Positions 1 to 5,150 of a stretch of 5,150 nucleotides of DNA are shown piece by piece. The notes beneath the pieces were generated by a model. The model saw nothing but the letters and a program-made list of their open reading frames with translations, was not told where the DNA came from and searched no databases. How positions within the stretch are numbered: the first letter of the stretch is position 1; each line of letters begins with the position of its first letter. Source of the DNA: Hyphomicrobiales bacterium (GTDB taxonomy: Bacteria > Pseudomonadota > Alphaproteobacteria > Rhizobiales > Afifellaceae); the NCBI GenBank assembly GCA_013812985.1, contig JACCSN010000579.1, forward strand, positions 1 through 5,150. Direction: 5' to 3'. A program made the position numbers and the translations under genes.

Positions 1-361
1 AGCACCTCCGGCCAAGCTTAAGGCGGACAACGAGCCGCGGACCGGTCCTAGTGCCGGTCGGGCGGAGTGTCGGGGCTGACCGAGTCACGCCGGTTCGGAT
101 GACCGGCATGCCGCGGGGCCGCCCGCCATTCCCATGCAGTTCCGGTCGACACGGACCCTCCAGCGAAAGGCGGCATGGGAGAGAATACGGGAGGATTCGA
201 AAGCGGGGATAGAATTTTTCGCGATGGTGCGCCGGCGGGCTCCCCCGCAAGAGGGGAACGCGCCTTTGCTGGAGAACGAGGCCGATTTCACGCGGGTGAG
301 CATTCGAGAGCTCGTCGGTGGCGCGATTGCTCTCTCTGGCGCTTCGAACAGCGTGTCACCA
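1..361. other. Region without a supportable gene
   Basis: I see no convincing gene here. Several frames are open by chance in this GC-rich DNA, but none has a ribosome binding site or recognisable protein character. A plus-strand frame open from base 2 to a TGA at 77-79 could be the last 25 codons of a gene entering from the left, but the residues match nothing I know. A minus-strand frame starting at ATG 107-109 stays open to the left edge but has no Shine-Dalgarno sequence. An 8-bp inverted repeat pairs 52-59 with 101-108, and a small hairpin pairs 241-245 with 253-257. Neither is followed by a T-run, so the 3' end of the GST transcript, which should fall here, cannot be placed. Confidence 0.55.
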
Positions 362-964
362 TCAATGCGCGCGGGTCGCTTCGAAGCTCGGCACGGCGGC
401 GGAGAAATCGTCCAGCCATTTGACCAGCTTGGGATGATCGGCGCGCCAGGTCCCCTCGAAGCGCAAATCGAGGTAGCCCAGCGCGCAGGCGAGCGCGGTG
501 TGGCCGACATGCGGCCGCGCCGGTAGGGCGGGCGGGCTCGCCTCCAGCGCCGCCAGGCCGCGCTCCACCTTGCCGGCCTGGTGATCCATCCAGGGGCGGA
601 GCTGGATCTCCGCGGCGCGCCAGCGCTTCTCGTAGACCTGAAGCAGCGCCGCATCCATGACGCCGTCGGCGAGCGCCTGGAGCGTCAAGGCCAGGAAACG
701 CTCCGCGCCAGTAGGCAGGATCACGCCGCCGCCCGCCTGGTCGTCCAGGAATTCCAGGATCACGCGCGAATCGAAGAGAGCCGTCCCGTCCTCCAGGATG
801 AGGGTTGGGATCTTGCCCAGCGGGTTGTCGCGGCGGACCGGGTCCGCCGGGTCCGTCGTGTCGGTCGCTTCGATCCGGAAGCGATCGGAGAGCCGGCAGA
901 GCGCCGCTCCGATCTTCACCTTGCGCCCGAACGGCGATGGCGGCGACGACCTCAGGATCCACAT
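362..964 (-). CDS. Glutathione S-transferase family protein
   Basis: A 200-residue soluble cytosolic protein, the usual length for bacterial GSTs. The N-terminal thioredoxin-like domain (about 1-77) has the family features. Ser10-Pro11-Phe12 followed by RKVKI sits at the active-site helix, where Ser is the likely glutathione-activating residue. NPLGKIPTL (47-55) carries the conserved cis-proline at Pro53, and DSRVILEFLDD (65-75) contains the Asp-Ser that binds the gamma-glutamyl group of glutathione. The rest (about 85-200) is the helical C-terminal domain that shapes the substrate pocket. The real substrate cannot be read from sequence. The frame is open for 37 more codons upstream, but the start at 964 is preferred: GGGAG lies 7 bases before it (972-976), and the fold begins right after it (MWILRSSPPSPF, matching the family's usual MKLLYSPxSPF). 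It lies 22 bases downstream of the secreted-protein gene on the same strand, so the two are probably cotranscribed. The family is secure; the subclass is not assigned. Confidence 0.93.
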   Translation of the reverse strand: MWILRSSPPSPFGRKVKIGAALCRLSDRFRIEATDTTDPADPVRRDNPLGKIPTLILEDGTALFDSRVILEFLDDQAGGGVILPTGAERFLALTLQALADGVMDAALLQVYEKRWRAAEIQLRPWMDHQAGKVERGLAALEASPPALPARPHVGHTALACALGYLDLRFEGTWRADHPKLVKWLDDFSAAVPSFEATRAH

Positions 965-971
965 GCACCTT

Positions 972-976
972 CTCCC
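972..976 (-). promoter_or_regulatory. Ribosome binding site of the GST gene
   Basis: On the minus strand GGGAG lies 7 bases before the ATG at 964-962, in the short gap after the secreted-protein stop codon. This supports the internal start over the longer in-frame possibility at 1075, whose extra residues would overlap the upstream gene and are not GST-like. Confidence 0.65.
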
Positions 977-986
977 GCGCGGCGTC

Positions 987-1412
987 CTATCGGACCGCCC
1001 GGCACGCCTCGTCGTGGACGTGCCATGGGTCGAGGCCAAGCACGCAGAAATCGACGTAATTGCCGACCGAGGCAAACCCCTGGCCGATCTCGATCGAGTA
1101 ATAGACCGTGCGGGTCGTATCGTCCGTCATGCGCGCTTCCGCCTGGCAATATTTCCGCTCGATGATGCCCGGCTCGAAATAAGGGTGGTCGCTGAACCGG
1201 GCCTTGCCGAGCGAGGCCATGTCGAAGCCGCGATGCCAGGTATGCTTTTCCGCCCAGCCAAAACGCCCTTTGATGCGCGCAAGGACGAACGGGTCGGCGC
1301 AGGGCTCCTCCACCTGGATCGGCCGATCGATGCGGATCGGTTCGGGAAGGTCCGCCGCCTGGGCGGTTCCCGCGAAGAGCGCACCAAGTGCCGGCGCAAC
1401 GAGACGCAACAT
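987..1412 (-). CDS. Small secreted four-cysteine protein of unknown function
   Basis: A 141-residue protein with a clear Sec signal peptide: Met-Leu-Arg, a hydrophobic core rich in Leu/Ala/Val, then TAQA|AD with predicted cleavage after Ala19. The mature protein is about 122 residues, presumably periplasmic. It has four cysteines (38, 89, 123 and 137), which could form two disulfides. It is rich in aromatic residues, with no transmembrane segment or catalytic motif I recognise. The pattern (early Cys before a DPFVL-like stretch, ERKYC, YYSIE, GFASVGNYV, DFC, GLDPW and a terminal CRAVR) resembles a family of hypothetical exported proteins I recall from Bradyrhizobium and relatives; this is from memory, not a search. 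The start at 1412 is preferred over the in-frame ATG at 1424 because GGAGG lies 5 bases upstream and the signal peptide then starts normally. The gene is first in a likely two-gene unit with the GST. No function is proposed. Confidence 0.85.
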   Translation of the reverse strand: MLRLVAPALGALFAGTAQAADLPEPIRIDRPIQVEEPCADPFVLARIKGRFGWAEKHTWHRGFDMASLGKARFSDHPYFEPGIIERKYCQAEARMTDDTTRTVYYSIEIGQGFASVGNYVDFCVLGLDPWHVHDEACRAVR

Positions 1413-1416
1413 ACCG

Positions 1417-1422
1417 ACCTCC
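1417..1422 (-). promoter_or_regulatory. Ribosome binding site of the secreted-protein gene
   Basis: On the minus strand GGAGGT occupies 1422-1417, with four bases between it and the ATG at 1412-1410. It overlaps the alternative upstream ATG at 1424-1422, which itself lacks a good Shine-Dalgarno sequence. This therefore decides for the shorter product. Confidence 0.7.
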
Positions 1423-1670
1423 ATCTGCCTGCCCGAGCATGCCCCGCGGCGCGGCCGGAATCAAGAAACAGCCGGCGAGGGACCGAGCCGGCCCTTGCCA
1501 AACGCATTCCCGCCTGAGAGCATCCTCTACCGGCTCCGGGCGCGGAGCATGTGAGTGGCGGAACCCAGCCTCAGCTCATCGAGAGCCGCGGCCTGGCTTA
1601 AGCGAACTTGGCAATCTGCTCCCGCAAGGGCCGCAATCGAGGCCTCCCGTCGAGGCCCCGCCTGCAGGCA

Positions 1671-1678
1671 GGGAGGAG
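1671..1678 (+). promoter_or_regulatory. Ribosome binding site of the EF-G-like gene
   Basis: GGGAGGAG lies just before the ATG at 1681, with GGAGG four bases from it. It fixes the start there rather than at the in-frame GTG at 1555, which has no Shine-Dalgarno sequence and would add 42 residues not seen in EF-G proteins. The segment 1643-1648 (CCTCCC) is complementary to 1671-1676 and could mask the site. Confidence 0.75.
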
Positions 1679-1680
1679 AA

Positions 1681-3732
1681 ATGACCGACAGCGGACGCAA
1701 GACCGGACCCCGATGCATCGCCATCGTGGGTCCATTCGCCAGCGGCAAGACAAGCTTGCTGGAAGAGATCCTGGCCCGCACCGGGGCGCTTGAAAAAGCC
1801 GGGTCCGTGGCGAGCCGGACAACGGTCGGCGACAGCTCCCCCGAGGCGCGCGCCCATGCCATGAGCGTGGAGCTCAATATCGCCGAGACCACCTTCATGG
1901 GCGACAGCTACACGTTCCTGGACTGCCCGGGGTCGGTGGAATTCAACTATGAAAGCGCGCCGGCGATCGCGGCGATCGACGCGGCGATCGTGGTGGCCGA
2001 GCCCGACGAGAAGAAGATCCCCGGCCTGCAAGTCGTGCTGCGCGGGCTTGAAGACCGGCGCATTCCGCATTTCCTCTTCCTGAACAAGATCGACAAGGCG
2101 AGCATGGGCGTGCGCGAGGCGTTGGCGATGCTGCAGCCGGCCTCCGGCACGCCCCTGGTCCTCCGTCAGATCCCTATTTGGTCCGATGGCATCGCCACCG
2201 GCTTCATCGACCTCGCGCTCGACCGCGCCTTCGTCTATCGCGAGCACGCCGAGAGCGAGGTGATCCCGTTGCAGGACGGGTTCCAGGCGGAGCGCGACCA
2301 GGCGCGCTACTCCATGCTGGAGCGGCTTGCCGATCACGACGATTCGCTCATGGAACAGCTTCTGGAGGACATCCAGCCGCCCCGCGACGCCGTCTTCGCC
2401 GACCTCTCGGCCGAGCTTCGGGGCGGCCAGATCGTGCCGGTCTTCATCGGCTCGGCGCAGAACGGCAACGGCATTCTGCGGCTCCTGAAGGCGCTCCGGC
2501 ACGAGGCGCCGAACGTGGAGGACACGCGCAAGCGTCTCGGGCTCGCGGACGAGAAGCAGACCGTCCTGCAAGTGATGAAGACGATCCATACGAGCCACGC
2601 CGGCAAGCTGTCGCTCGTGCGGGTGCTGTCGGGCCGTGTCGACGAAGCGATGGAGGTGAGCTCGGCGGGCGGCGACGCCGGCAAGGTCTCCGGCATCTAT
2701 CGCATGATCGGCCAGAAGGCGGTGAAGCGCGGCGCGGCGGCTGTCGGCGAGACGGTGGCGCTCGGCAAGGTCGAGAGGGCGCGCACCGGCGACACGCTGG
2801 GGCCGCGCAACAGCAAGGTCGCGACGATCTTCGCCTTGGCCGTGCCGCAGCCGGTGTTGCGGCAGGTCGTGACGCCGACCGAACGGAAGGACGAGGTAAA
2901 ACTCTCTTCCGCGCTGGCCCGCATGGCGGAGGAGGACCCGGCGCTCTCCGTATCGCATCGCCAGGATACCGGCGAGACGGTTCTCGGCGGGCAGGGCGAG
3001 ATGCATCTCAGGGTCGCCGTGGAGCGATTGACCGGAAAATTCGCCCTCAAGCTGGAGACCAAGCGGGCGATGGTGCCCTACAAGGAGACGATCCGCGCCA
3101 CGGTCACCAAACGCGGCCGGCACAAGAAGCAGAGCGGCGGGCATGGGCAGTTCGGGGATGTCGTCCTGGATGTCGGACCGCTGCCGCGCGGCGACGGCTT
3201 CGCCTTCTCCGACAAGATCACCGGCGGCGTCGTGCCGAAGAACTACATTCCCGCGGTCGAAGCCGGCGTGCGGGAGGCGATGGCTCATGGCCCGCTCGGC
3301 GGCTTCCCGCTGGTCGATATCGGCGTGAAGCTCACCGACGGATCCTACCACGCGGTCGATTCCTCCGAGCAGGCGTTCAAGATGGCCGGGATCCTCGCCA
3401 TGCGCGACGCGCTGCCGGAAGCGCGCCCGGTGCTGCTGGAGCCTATCCAGAAAGTCCGCATCGCCGTCCCGAACGAATACACGGCCCGGGTGAACGCCAT
3501 CGTTTCGGGACGTCGCGGCCACCTGCTGGGCTACGACGCGCGGCCCGGCTGGAGCGGCTGGGATGTCGTCGAGGCGTTGCTGCCGGAGGCGGAGATCACC
3601 GATCTCATCATCGAGCTGCGCTCCGCCACTGCCGGCGTCGGCACCTTCACCGCCGAGTTCGACCACATGGCGGAAGTGACCGGCCGGCTGGCCGACGACG
3701 TGCTCGCGCAGGCGGGAAAGAAGGCGGCGTGA
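1681..3732 (+). CDS. EF-G-like translational GTPase (EF-G paralogue)
   Basis: A 683-residue cytoplasmic GTPase of the elongation factor G family, slightly shorter than E. coli EF-G (704). All five domains are visible: the G domain (about 1-285) with P-loop GPFASGKT (17-24), G3 DCPG (81-84), G4 NKID (135-138) and GSA (257-259); domain II (about 293-380); domain III (about 390-462); domain IV (about 465-580) with QSGGHGQFGDV (484-494) and the tip loop GSYHAVDSSE, whose His557 matches the translocation-critical histidine of EF-G; and domain V (about 583-675). The G3 motif is followed by Ser85 where canonical EF-G has the catalytic His of DTPGH. Switch I reads AHAMSVE, so Ser62 stands where EF-G has the magnesium-binding Thr of RGITI. 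The divergent G domain and the absence of rpsL, rpsG and tuf neighbours mark it as a paralogue, not the housekeeping fusA. I associate this DCPGS form with a Rhizobiales/alphaproteobacterial group whose role is unproven. It could bind ribosomes and aid translocation, recycling or stress recovery; this is inference. Confidence 0.93.
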   Translation: MTDSGRKTGPRCIAIVGPFASGKTSLLEEILARTGALEKAGSVASRTTVGDSSPEARAHAMSVELNIAETTFMGDSYTFLDCPGSVEFNYESAPAIAAIDAAIVVAEPDEKKIPGLQVVLRGLEDRRIPHFLFLNKIDKASMGVREALAMLQPASGTPLVLRQIPIWSDGIATGFIDLALDRAFVYREHAESEVIPLQDGFQAERDQARYSMLERLADHDDSLMEQLLEDIQPPRDAVFADLSAELRGGQIVPVFIGSAQNGNGILRLLKALRHEAPNVEDTRKRLGLADEKQTVLQVMKTIHTSHAGKLSLVRVLSGRVDEAMEVSSAGGDAGKVSGIYRMIGQKAVKRGAAAVGETVALGKVERARTGDTLGPRNSKVATIFALAVPQPVLRQVVTPTERKDEVKLSSALARMAEEDPALSVSHRQDTGETVLGGQGEMHLRVAVERLTGKFALKLETKRAMVPYKETIRATVTKRGRHKKQSGGHGQFGDVVLDVGPLPRGDGFAFSDKITGGVVPKNYIPAVEAGVREAMAHGPLGGFPLVDIGVKLTDGSYHAVDSSEQAFKMAGILAMRDALPEARPVLLEPIQKVRIAVPNEYTARVNAIVSGRRGHLLGYDARPGWSGWDVVEALLPEAEITDLIIELRSATAGVGTFTAEFDHMAEVTGRLADDVLAQAGKKAA

Positions 3733-3738
3733 AGACGC

Positions 3739-3790
3739 GAATCGGGAGAAGGGGTTAGGGAGGCGGTCCCGCCCTTTCCCTGCGCGATTC
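3739..3790 (+). terminator. Possible terminator hairpin after the EF-G-like gene
   Basis: Six bases after the EF-G-like stop codon begins a long imperfect stem-loop. GAATCG (3739-3744) pairs with CGATTC (3785-3790). Further in, a GA-rich arm (about 3745-3753) pairs with CCCTTTCCC (3772-3780) with a bulge. At the tip GGGA (3758-3761) pairs with TCCC (3767-3770). Position and strength suit transcription termination or 3'-end protection. No T-run follows, so it is not a classical intrinsic terminator. Confidence 0.4.
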
Positions 3791-3811
3791 ACCGCTCGCG
3801 CGTCCTCAATC

Positions 3812-3833
3812 GCTCCTCGGCGCGCCGAAGAGC
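3812..3833. repeat. 22-base inverted repeat in the intergenic gap
   Basis: Two 11-base arms (3812-3822 and 3823-3833) are complementary except for one C/A mismatch and meet at GGCGCGCC, so as RNA they would fold into a stem with a small loop. The right end (GAGC, 3830-3833) also belongs to a second, perfect 10-base palindrome GAGCCGGCTC (3830-3839), so the two folds exclude each other. It lies 123 bases upstream of the cytochrome b gene. It could be an operator, a 3'-end structure or chance in GC-rich DNA. Confidence 0.45.
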
Positions 3834-3955
3834 CGGCTCGCCATGTCATGCAATCGCGCCGGCTTCATCGTAACGTGATGGCCCGCGATGACAACAACGC
3901 GATGCTTTCGCCTCGCTTTGAGGTATAGAGACGCGCCGAAGGCGAGGGCGAACTC

Positions 3956-4807
3956 ATGACTGAGGCTGTGGAAGTCCATCAGGACAACCGGCGCGTATAT
4001 TACCACCGCCACAGCGCTGTTGTCCGGGTGACTCACTGGGTGAACGTGCTGTGCATGACCGTCCTGCTCCTGAGCGGCCTGCAAATCTTCAACGCGCACC
4101 CGGCGCTCTACTGGGGCCAAATCTCGACGTTCGAAGACCCGGCCCTCGCCATGCGCGCCGTACGCCAAGGCGACGGCACGGCTAGGGGCGTCACGGAAGT
4201 GTTCGACACGCAATTCGGCACGACCGGATTTCTCGGCCTTTCGGCGGGTGAGGGCGGCGAAATGGTCCCCCGCGGCTTCCCGTCCTGGCTCACGCTGCCG
4301 AGCTACCAGGATCTGGCGACCGGCCGGCGCTGGCATTTCTTCTTTGCCTGGGCTTTCGTGATCAATGGGCTTGTGTATCTGCTCTACACATTCTTCACCG
4401 GCCACTGGCGCCAGCTCGTCCCGACCGGCGGGCAGTTCCGTGGCATCGGCCATTCGATCCGTGAGCACATCGTGCTTCGTTTCCCCAAAGGCGAGGAGGC
4501 GAAAGTCTACAATGTGCTGCAGAAGATCGCGTATTTCCTGGTCATTTTCGTGGTCGTCCCGGTCCTGATCCTCGCCGGGCTGAACATGTCGCCGGGCATG
4601 AACGCCCAATTCCCCTGGCTGCTCGATCTGTTTGGCGGCCGCCAGTCGTCGCGCACGATCCATTTCATCGCGGCGTTTCTGATCCTTGCCTTCGTGTTCG
4701 TGCATATCGCTTTGGTTCTCGTCTCCGGTGTCTGGAACAACATGCGCTCGATGGTCACCGGAAACTACCGGATCGAGGAAGAGGAGGTCCGTCATGCGGC
4801 CGAGTAA
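3956..4807 (+). CDS. Di-heme cytochrome b membrane subunit (b561 / hydrogenase-FDH type)
   Basis: A 283-residue inner-membrane protein that should carry electrons between a periplasmic enzyme and the quinone pool. Four hydrophobic helices are visible: about 25-45, 127-147, 190-211 and 234-257. Histidines suited to two b hemes lie at His27 (THW, helix 1), His127 (RRWH, start of helix 2), and His236 and His250 (helix 4). The 14-residue spacing of the last two matches what I recall for the E. coli formate dehydrogenase-N gamma subunit. By position, His127/His236 would hold the periplasmic-side heme and His27/His250 the cytoplasmic-side heme. Arg/Lys-rich ends (R12, R13, R18) and a basic 150-188 loop place both termini in the cytoplasm, leaving an unusually long periplasmic loop (about 46-124) likely to touch the partner enzyme. 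The start has GAGGG seven bases upstream (3944-3948). Its last codons overlap the molybdoenzyme start by 14 bases, so the two are translationally coupled. It is distinct from MsrQ, which has more helices. The exact subfamily is unassigned. Confidence 0.92.
   Translation: MTEAVEVHQDNRRVYYHRHSAVVRVTHWVNVLCMTVLLLSGLQIFNAHPALYWGQISTFEDPALAMRAVRQGDGTARGVTEVFDTQFGTTGFLGLSAGEGGEMVPRGFPSWLTLPSYQDLATGRRWHFFFAWAFVINGLVYLLYTFFTGHWRQLVPTGGQFRGIGHSIREHIVLRFPKGEEAKVYNVLQKIAYFLVIFVVVPVLILAGLNMSPGMNAQFPWLLDLFGGRQSSRTIHFIAAFLILAFVFVHIALVLVSGVWNNMRSMVTGNYRIEEEEVRHAAE
4782..4788 (+). promoter_or_regulatory. Ribosome binding site inside the cytochrome b gene
   Basis: AGGAGGT, a full Shine-Dalgarno sequence, lies five bases before the ATG at 4794. 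It sits in the codons for the Glu-Glu-Val stretch near the C-terminus of the cytochrome b, so the acidic tail there doubles as the ribosome binding site of the next gene. Confidence 0.85.
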
Positions 4808-5150
4808 CAAGCCCAGTCGCCGGTCTTTCCTGCGCGGCGCCGCGGTCGCGACAAGCTCGCTGGCGCTTGCCGGCTGCGACCCGCTCTCCCAGGCGCCGTG
4901 GTTCCGCCGCGTCCTGGCGAGCGCGGAACGGCTCACGCTCGGCTCGCAACGGGCGCTGCTGTCGGAGAACGATCTTGCGGCCGAATACACCGAAGCGGAC
5001 CTTTCGCCGAAATTCAGGGCGAACGGCAGCACTTCGCCGGACGACCCCGCTTACAAGGCGCTGGCGGCCAATGGATTCGCGGATTGGCGGCTGGAGGTTG
5101 GCGGCCTCGTCGAGCGCCCCGGCTCGTTCTCGCTCGCCGAGCTGAGGGCC
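4794..5150 (+). CDS. Tat-exported molybdopterin-dependent oxidoreductase, N-terminal part
   Basis: The gene has no stop before the right edge; 119 residues are seen. The N-terminus has a twin-arginine signal (SRRSFLRG, 8-15, with Arg9-Arg10), so the protein is exported folded, as expected for an enzyme loaded with a molybdenum cofactor in the cytoplasm. A hydrophobic stretch then ends in LAGC (25-28), a lipobox, so Cys28 may be lipidated and tether the enzyme to the membrane; Asp29 follows it. After a variable linker come EADLSPKFRANG (about 67-78) and ANGFADWRLEVGGLVERPG (about 90-108), the opening pattern of sulfite-oxidase-type molybdopterin domains (also found in MsrP-like proteins). The molybdenum-ligand cysteine would lie beyond the window. 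The overlap with the cytochrome b gene suggests one enzyme complex, with the cytochrome as electron partner. The substrate is unknown: sulfite, sulfoxides or other oxyanions are possible. Assignment to the fold is fairly firm; the specific function is not. Confidence 0.88.
   Translation, partial: MRPSNKPSRRSFLRGAAVATSSLALAGCDPLSQAPWFRRVLASAERLTLGSQRALLSENDLAAEYTEADLSPKFRANGSTSPDDPAYKALAANGFADWRLEVGGLVERPGSFSLAELRA

Larger units (their letters stand above)
1413..1680. promoter_or_regulatory. Divergent intergenic region
   Basis: This 268-base gap separates the leftward secreted-protein gene from the rightward EF-G-like gene and should hold both promoters. I could not find a -35/-10 pair good enough to call. 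Structures seen: an 8-bp stem (1474-1481 with 1492-1499, one G-U pair in the rightward transcript), a perfect 6-bp stem with a GGCG tetraloop (1533-1548), the palindrome GCTTAAGC (1596-1603), a direct repeat of TCGAGGCC at 1637-1644 and 1650-1657 (13-base period), and the palindrome GCCTGCAGGC (1660-1669) just before the EF-G-like ribosome binding site. No small gene is supported. Confidence 0.5.

Noticed and set aside
196..218. TTTTT at 214-218 after a weak ATTC/GAAT inverted repeat, as a terminator
   Set aside because: The stem has only four pairs with a 13-base loop. It points rightward, where no gene ends, so it does not suit the leftward GST transcript.
134..526. 130-codon plus-strand frame reaching from the left non-coding region into the GST
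   Set aside because: The first 75 residues look somewhat protein-like, but the rest is antisense to the conserved GST C-terminal domain. The ATG has no Shine-Dalgarno sequence.
965..1075. N-terminal extension of the GST to an ATG at 1075
   Set aside because: It would overlap the secreted-protein gene by 89 bases, adds 37 basic residues not found in GSTs, and ignores the ribosome binding site at 972-976.
657..1517. 286-codon plus-strand frame opposite the GST and secreted-protein genes
   Set aside because: It is antisense to two minus-strand genes that each have good starts and recognisable features.
1518..1568. Two GAGCAT copies (1518-1523, 1545-1550), the second followed by GTGAGTGGCGGAACC, recalling a dispersed intergenic repeat of Rhizobiales
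   Set aside because: The resemblance is from memory and partial. Without a second full copy in the window or a search, a repeat family cannot be supported.
2178..3758. 526-codon plus-strand frame overlapping the EF-G-like gene
   Set aside because: Out-of-frame shadow, dominated by Arg, Gly and Ala.
1576..3849. 757-codon open frame on the minus strand opposite the EF-G-like gene
   Set aside because: It is antisense to a gene with complete EF-G domains and motifs. Its translation is rich in Arg, His and Asp with no domain structure, as expected for a shadow in GC-rich DNA.
3888..3929. Promoter for the cytochrome b gene from ATGACA (3888-3893) and TATAGA (3924-3929)
   Set aside because: The hexamers are 30 bases apart, far from the usual 16-18, and TATAGA alone matches only four of six consensus positions.
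3806..5032. 408-codon open frame on the minus strand opposite the cytochrome b and molybdoenzyme genes
   Set aside because: Both plus-strand genes have clear motifs, ribosome binding sites and a coupled overlap. The antisense product resembles no protein and lacks a ribosome binding site.

Overview
The window is GC-rich, Gram-negative chromosomal DNA, most likely from an alphaproteobacterium of the Hyphomicrobiales (Rhizobiales) type. This rests on recognising the protein families by eye: an EF-G paralogue of a kind I associate with that order, a small secreted four-cysteine protein resembling rhizobial hypotheticals, and a cytochrome b paired with a Tat-exported molybdopterin oxidoreductase. 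No database search was possible, so the taxonomy is an inference.

Layout. Positions 1-361 hold no gene I can support. On the minus strand, 1412 down to 362 is a likely two-gene operon: a small exported protein of unknown function (987-1412), then after 22 bases a glutathione S-transferase (362-964). A 268-base divergent region (1413-1680) separates this from the largest gene, an EF-G-like translational GTPase on the plus strand (1681-3732). It has all five EF-G domains, but Ser replaces the usual catalytic His after the G3 motif. A 223-base gap (3733-3955) follows, with two notable inverted repeats, one of them a plausible terminator. The next plus-strand unit starts at 3956 with a four-helix di-heme cytochrome b. 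This overlaps by 14 bases the start (4794) of a Tat-signal, lipobox-bearing oxidoreductase of the sulfite-oxidase type, which runs off the right edge.

Function. The last two genes form a coherent redox module: a periplasmic, probably membrane-tethered molybdenum enzyme and a membrane cytochrome b to exchange its electrons with the quinone pool. The GST/secreted-protein pair and the EF-G-like gene appear to be independent units. There is no sign of mobile elements, CRISPR, tRNA or rRNA genes. Most of the window is ordinary chromosomal content. The points most worth a second look are the altered GTPase centre of the EF-G paralogue and the cytochrome b/molybdoenzyme pairing.
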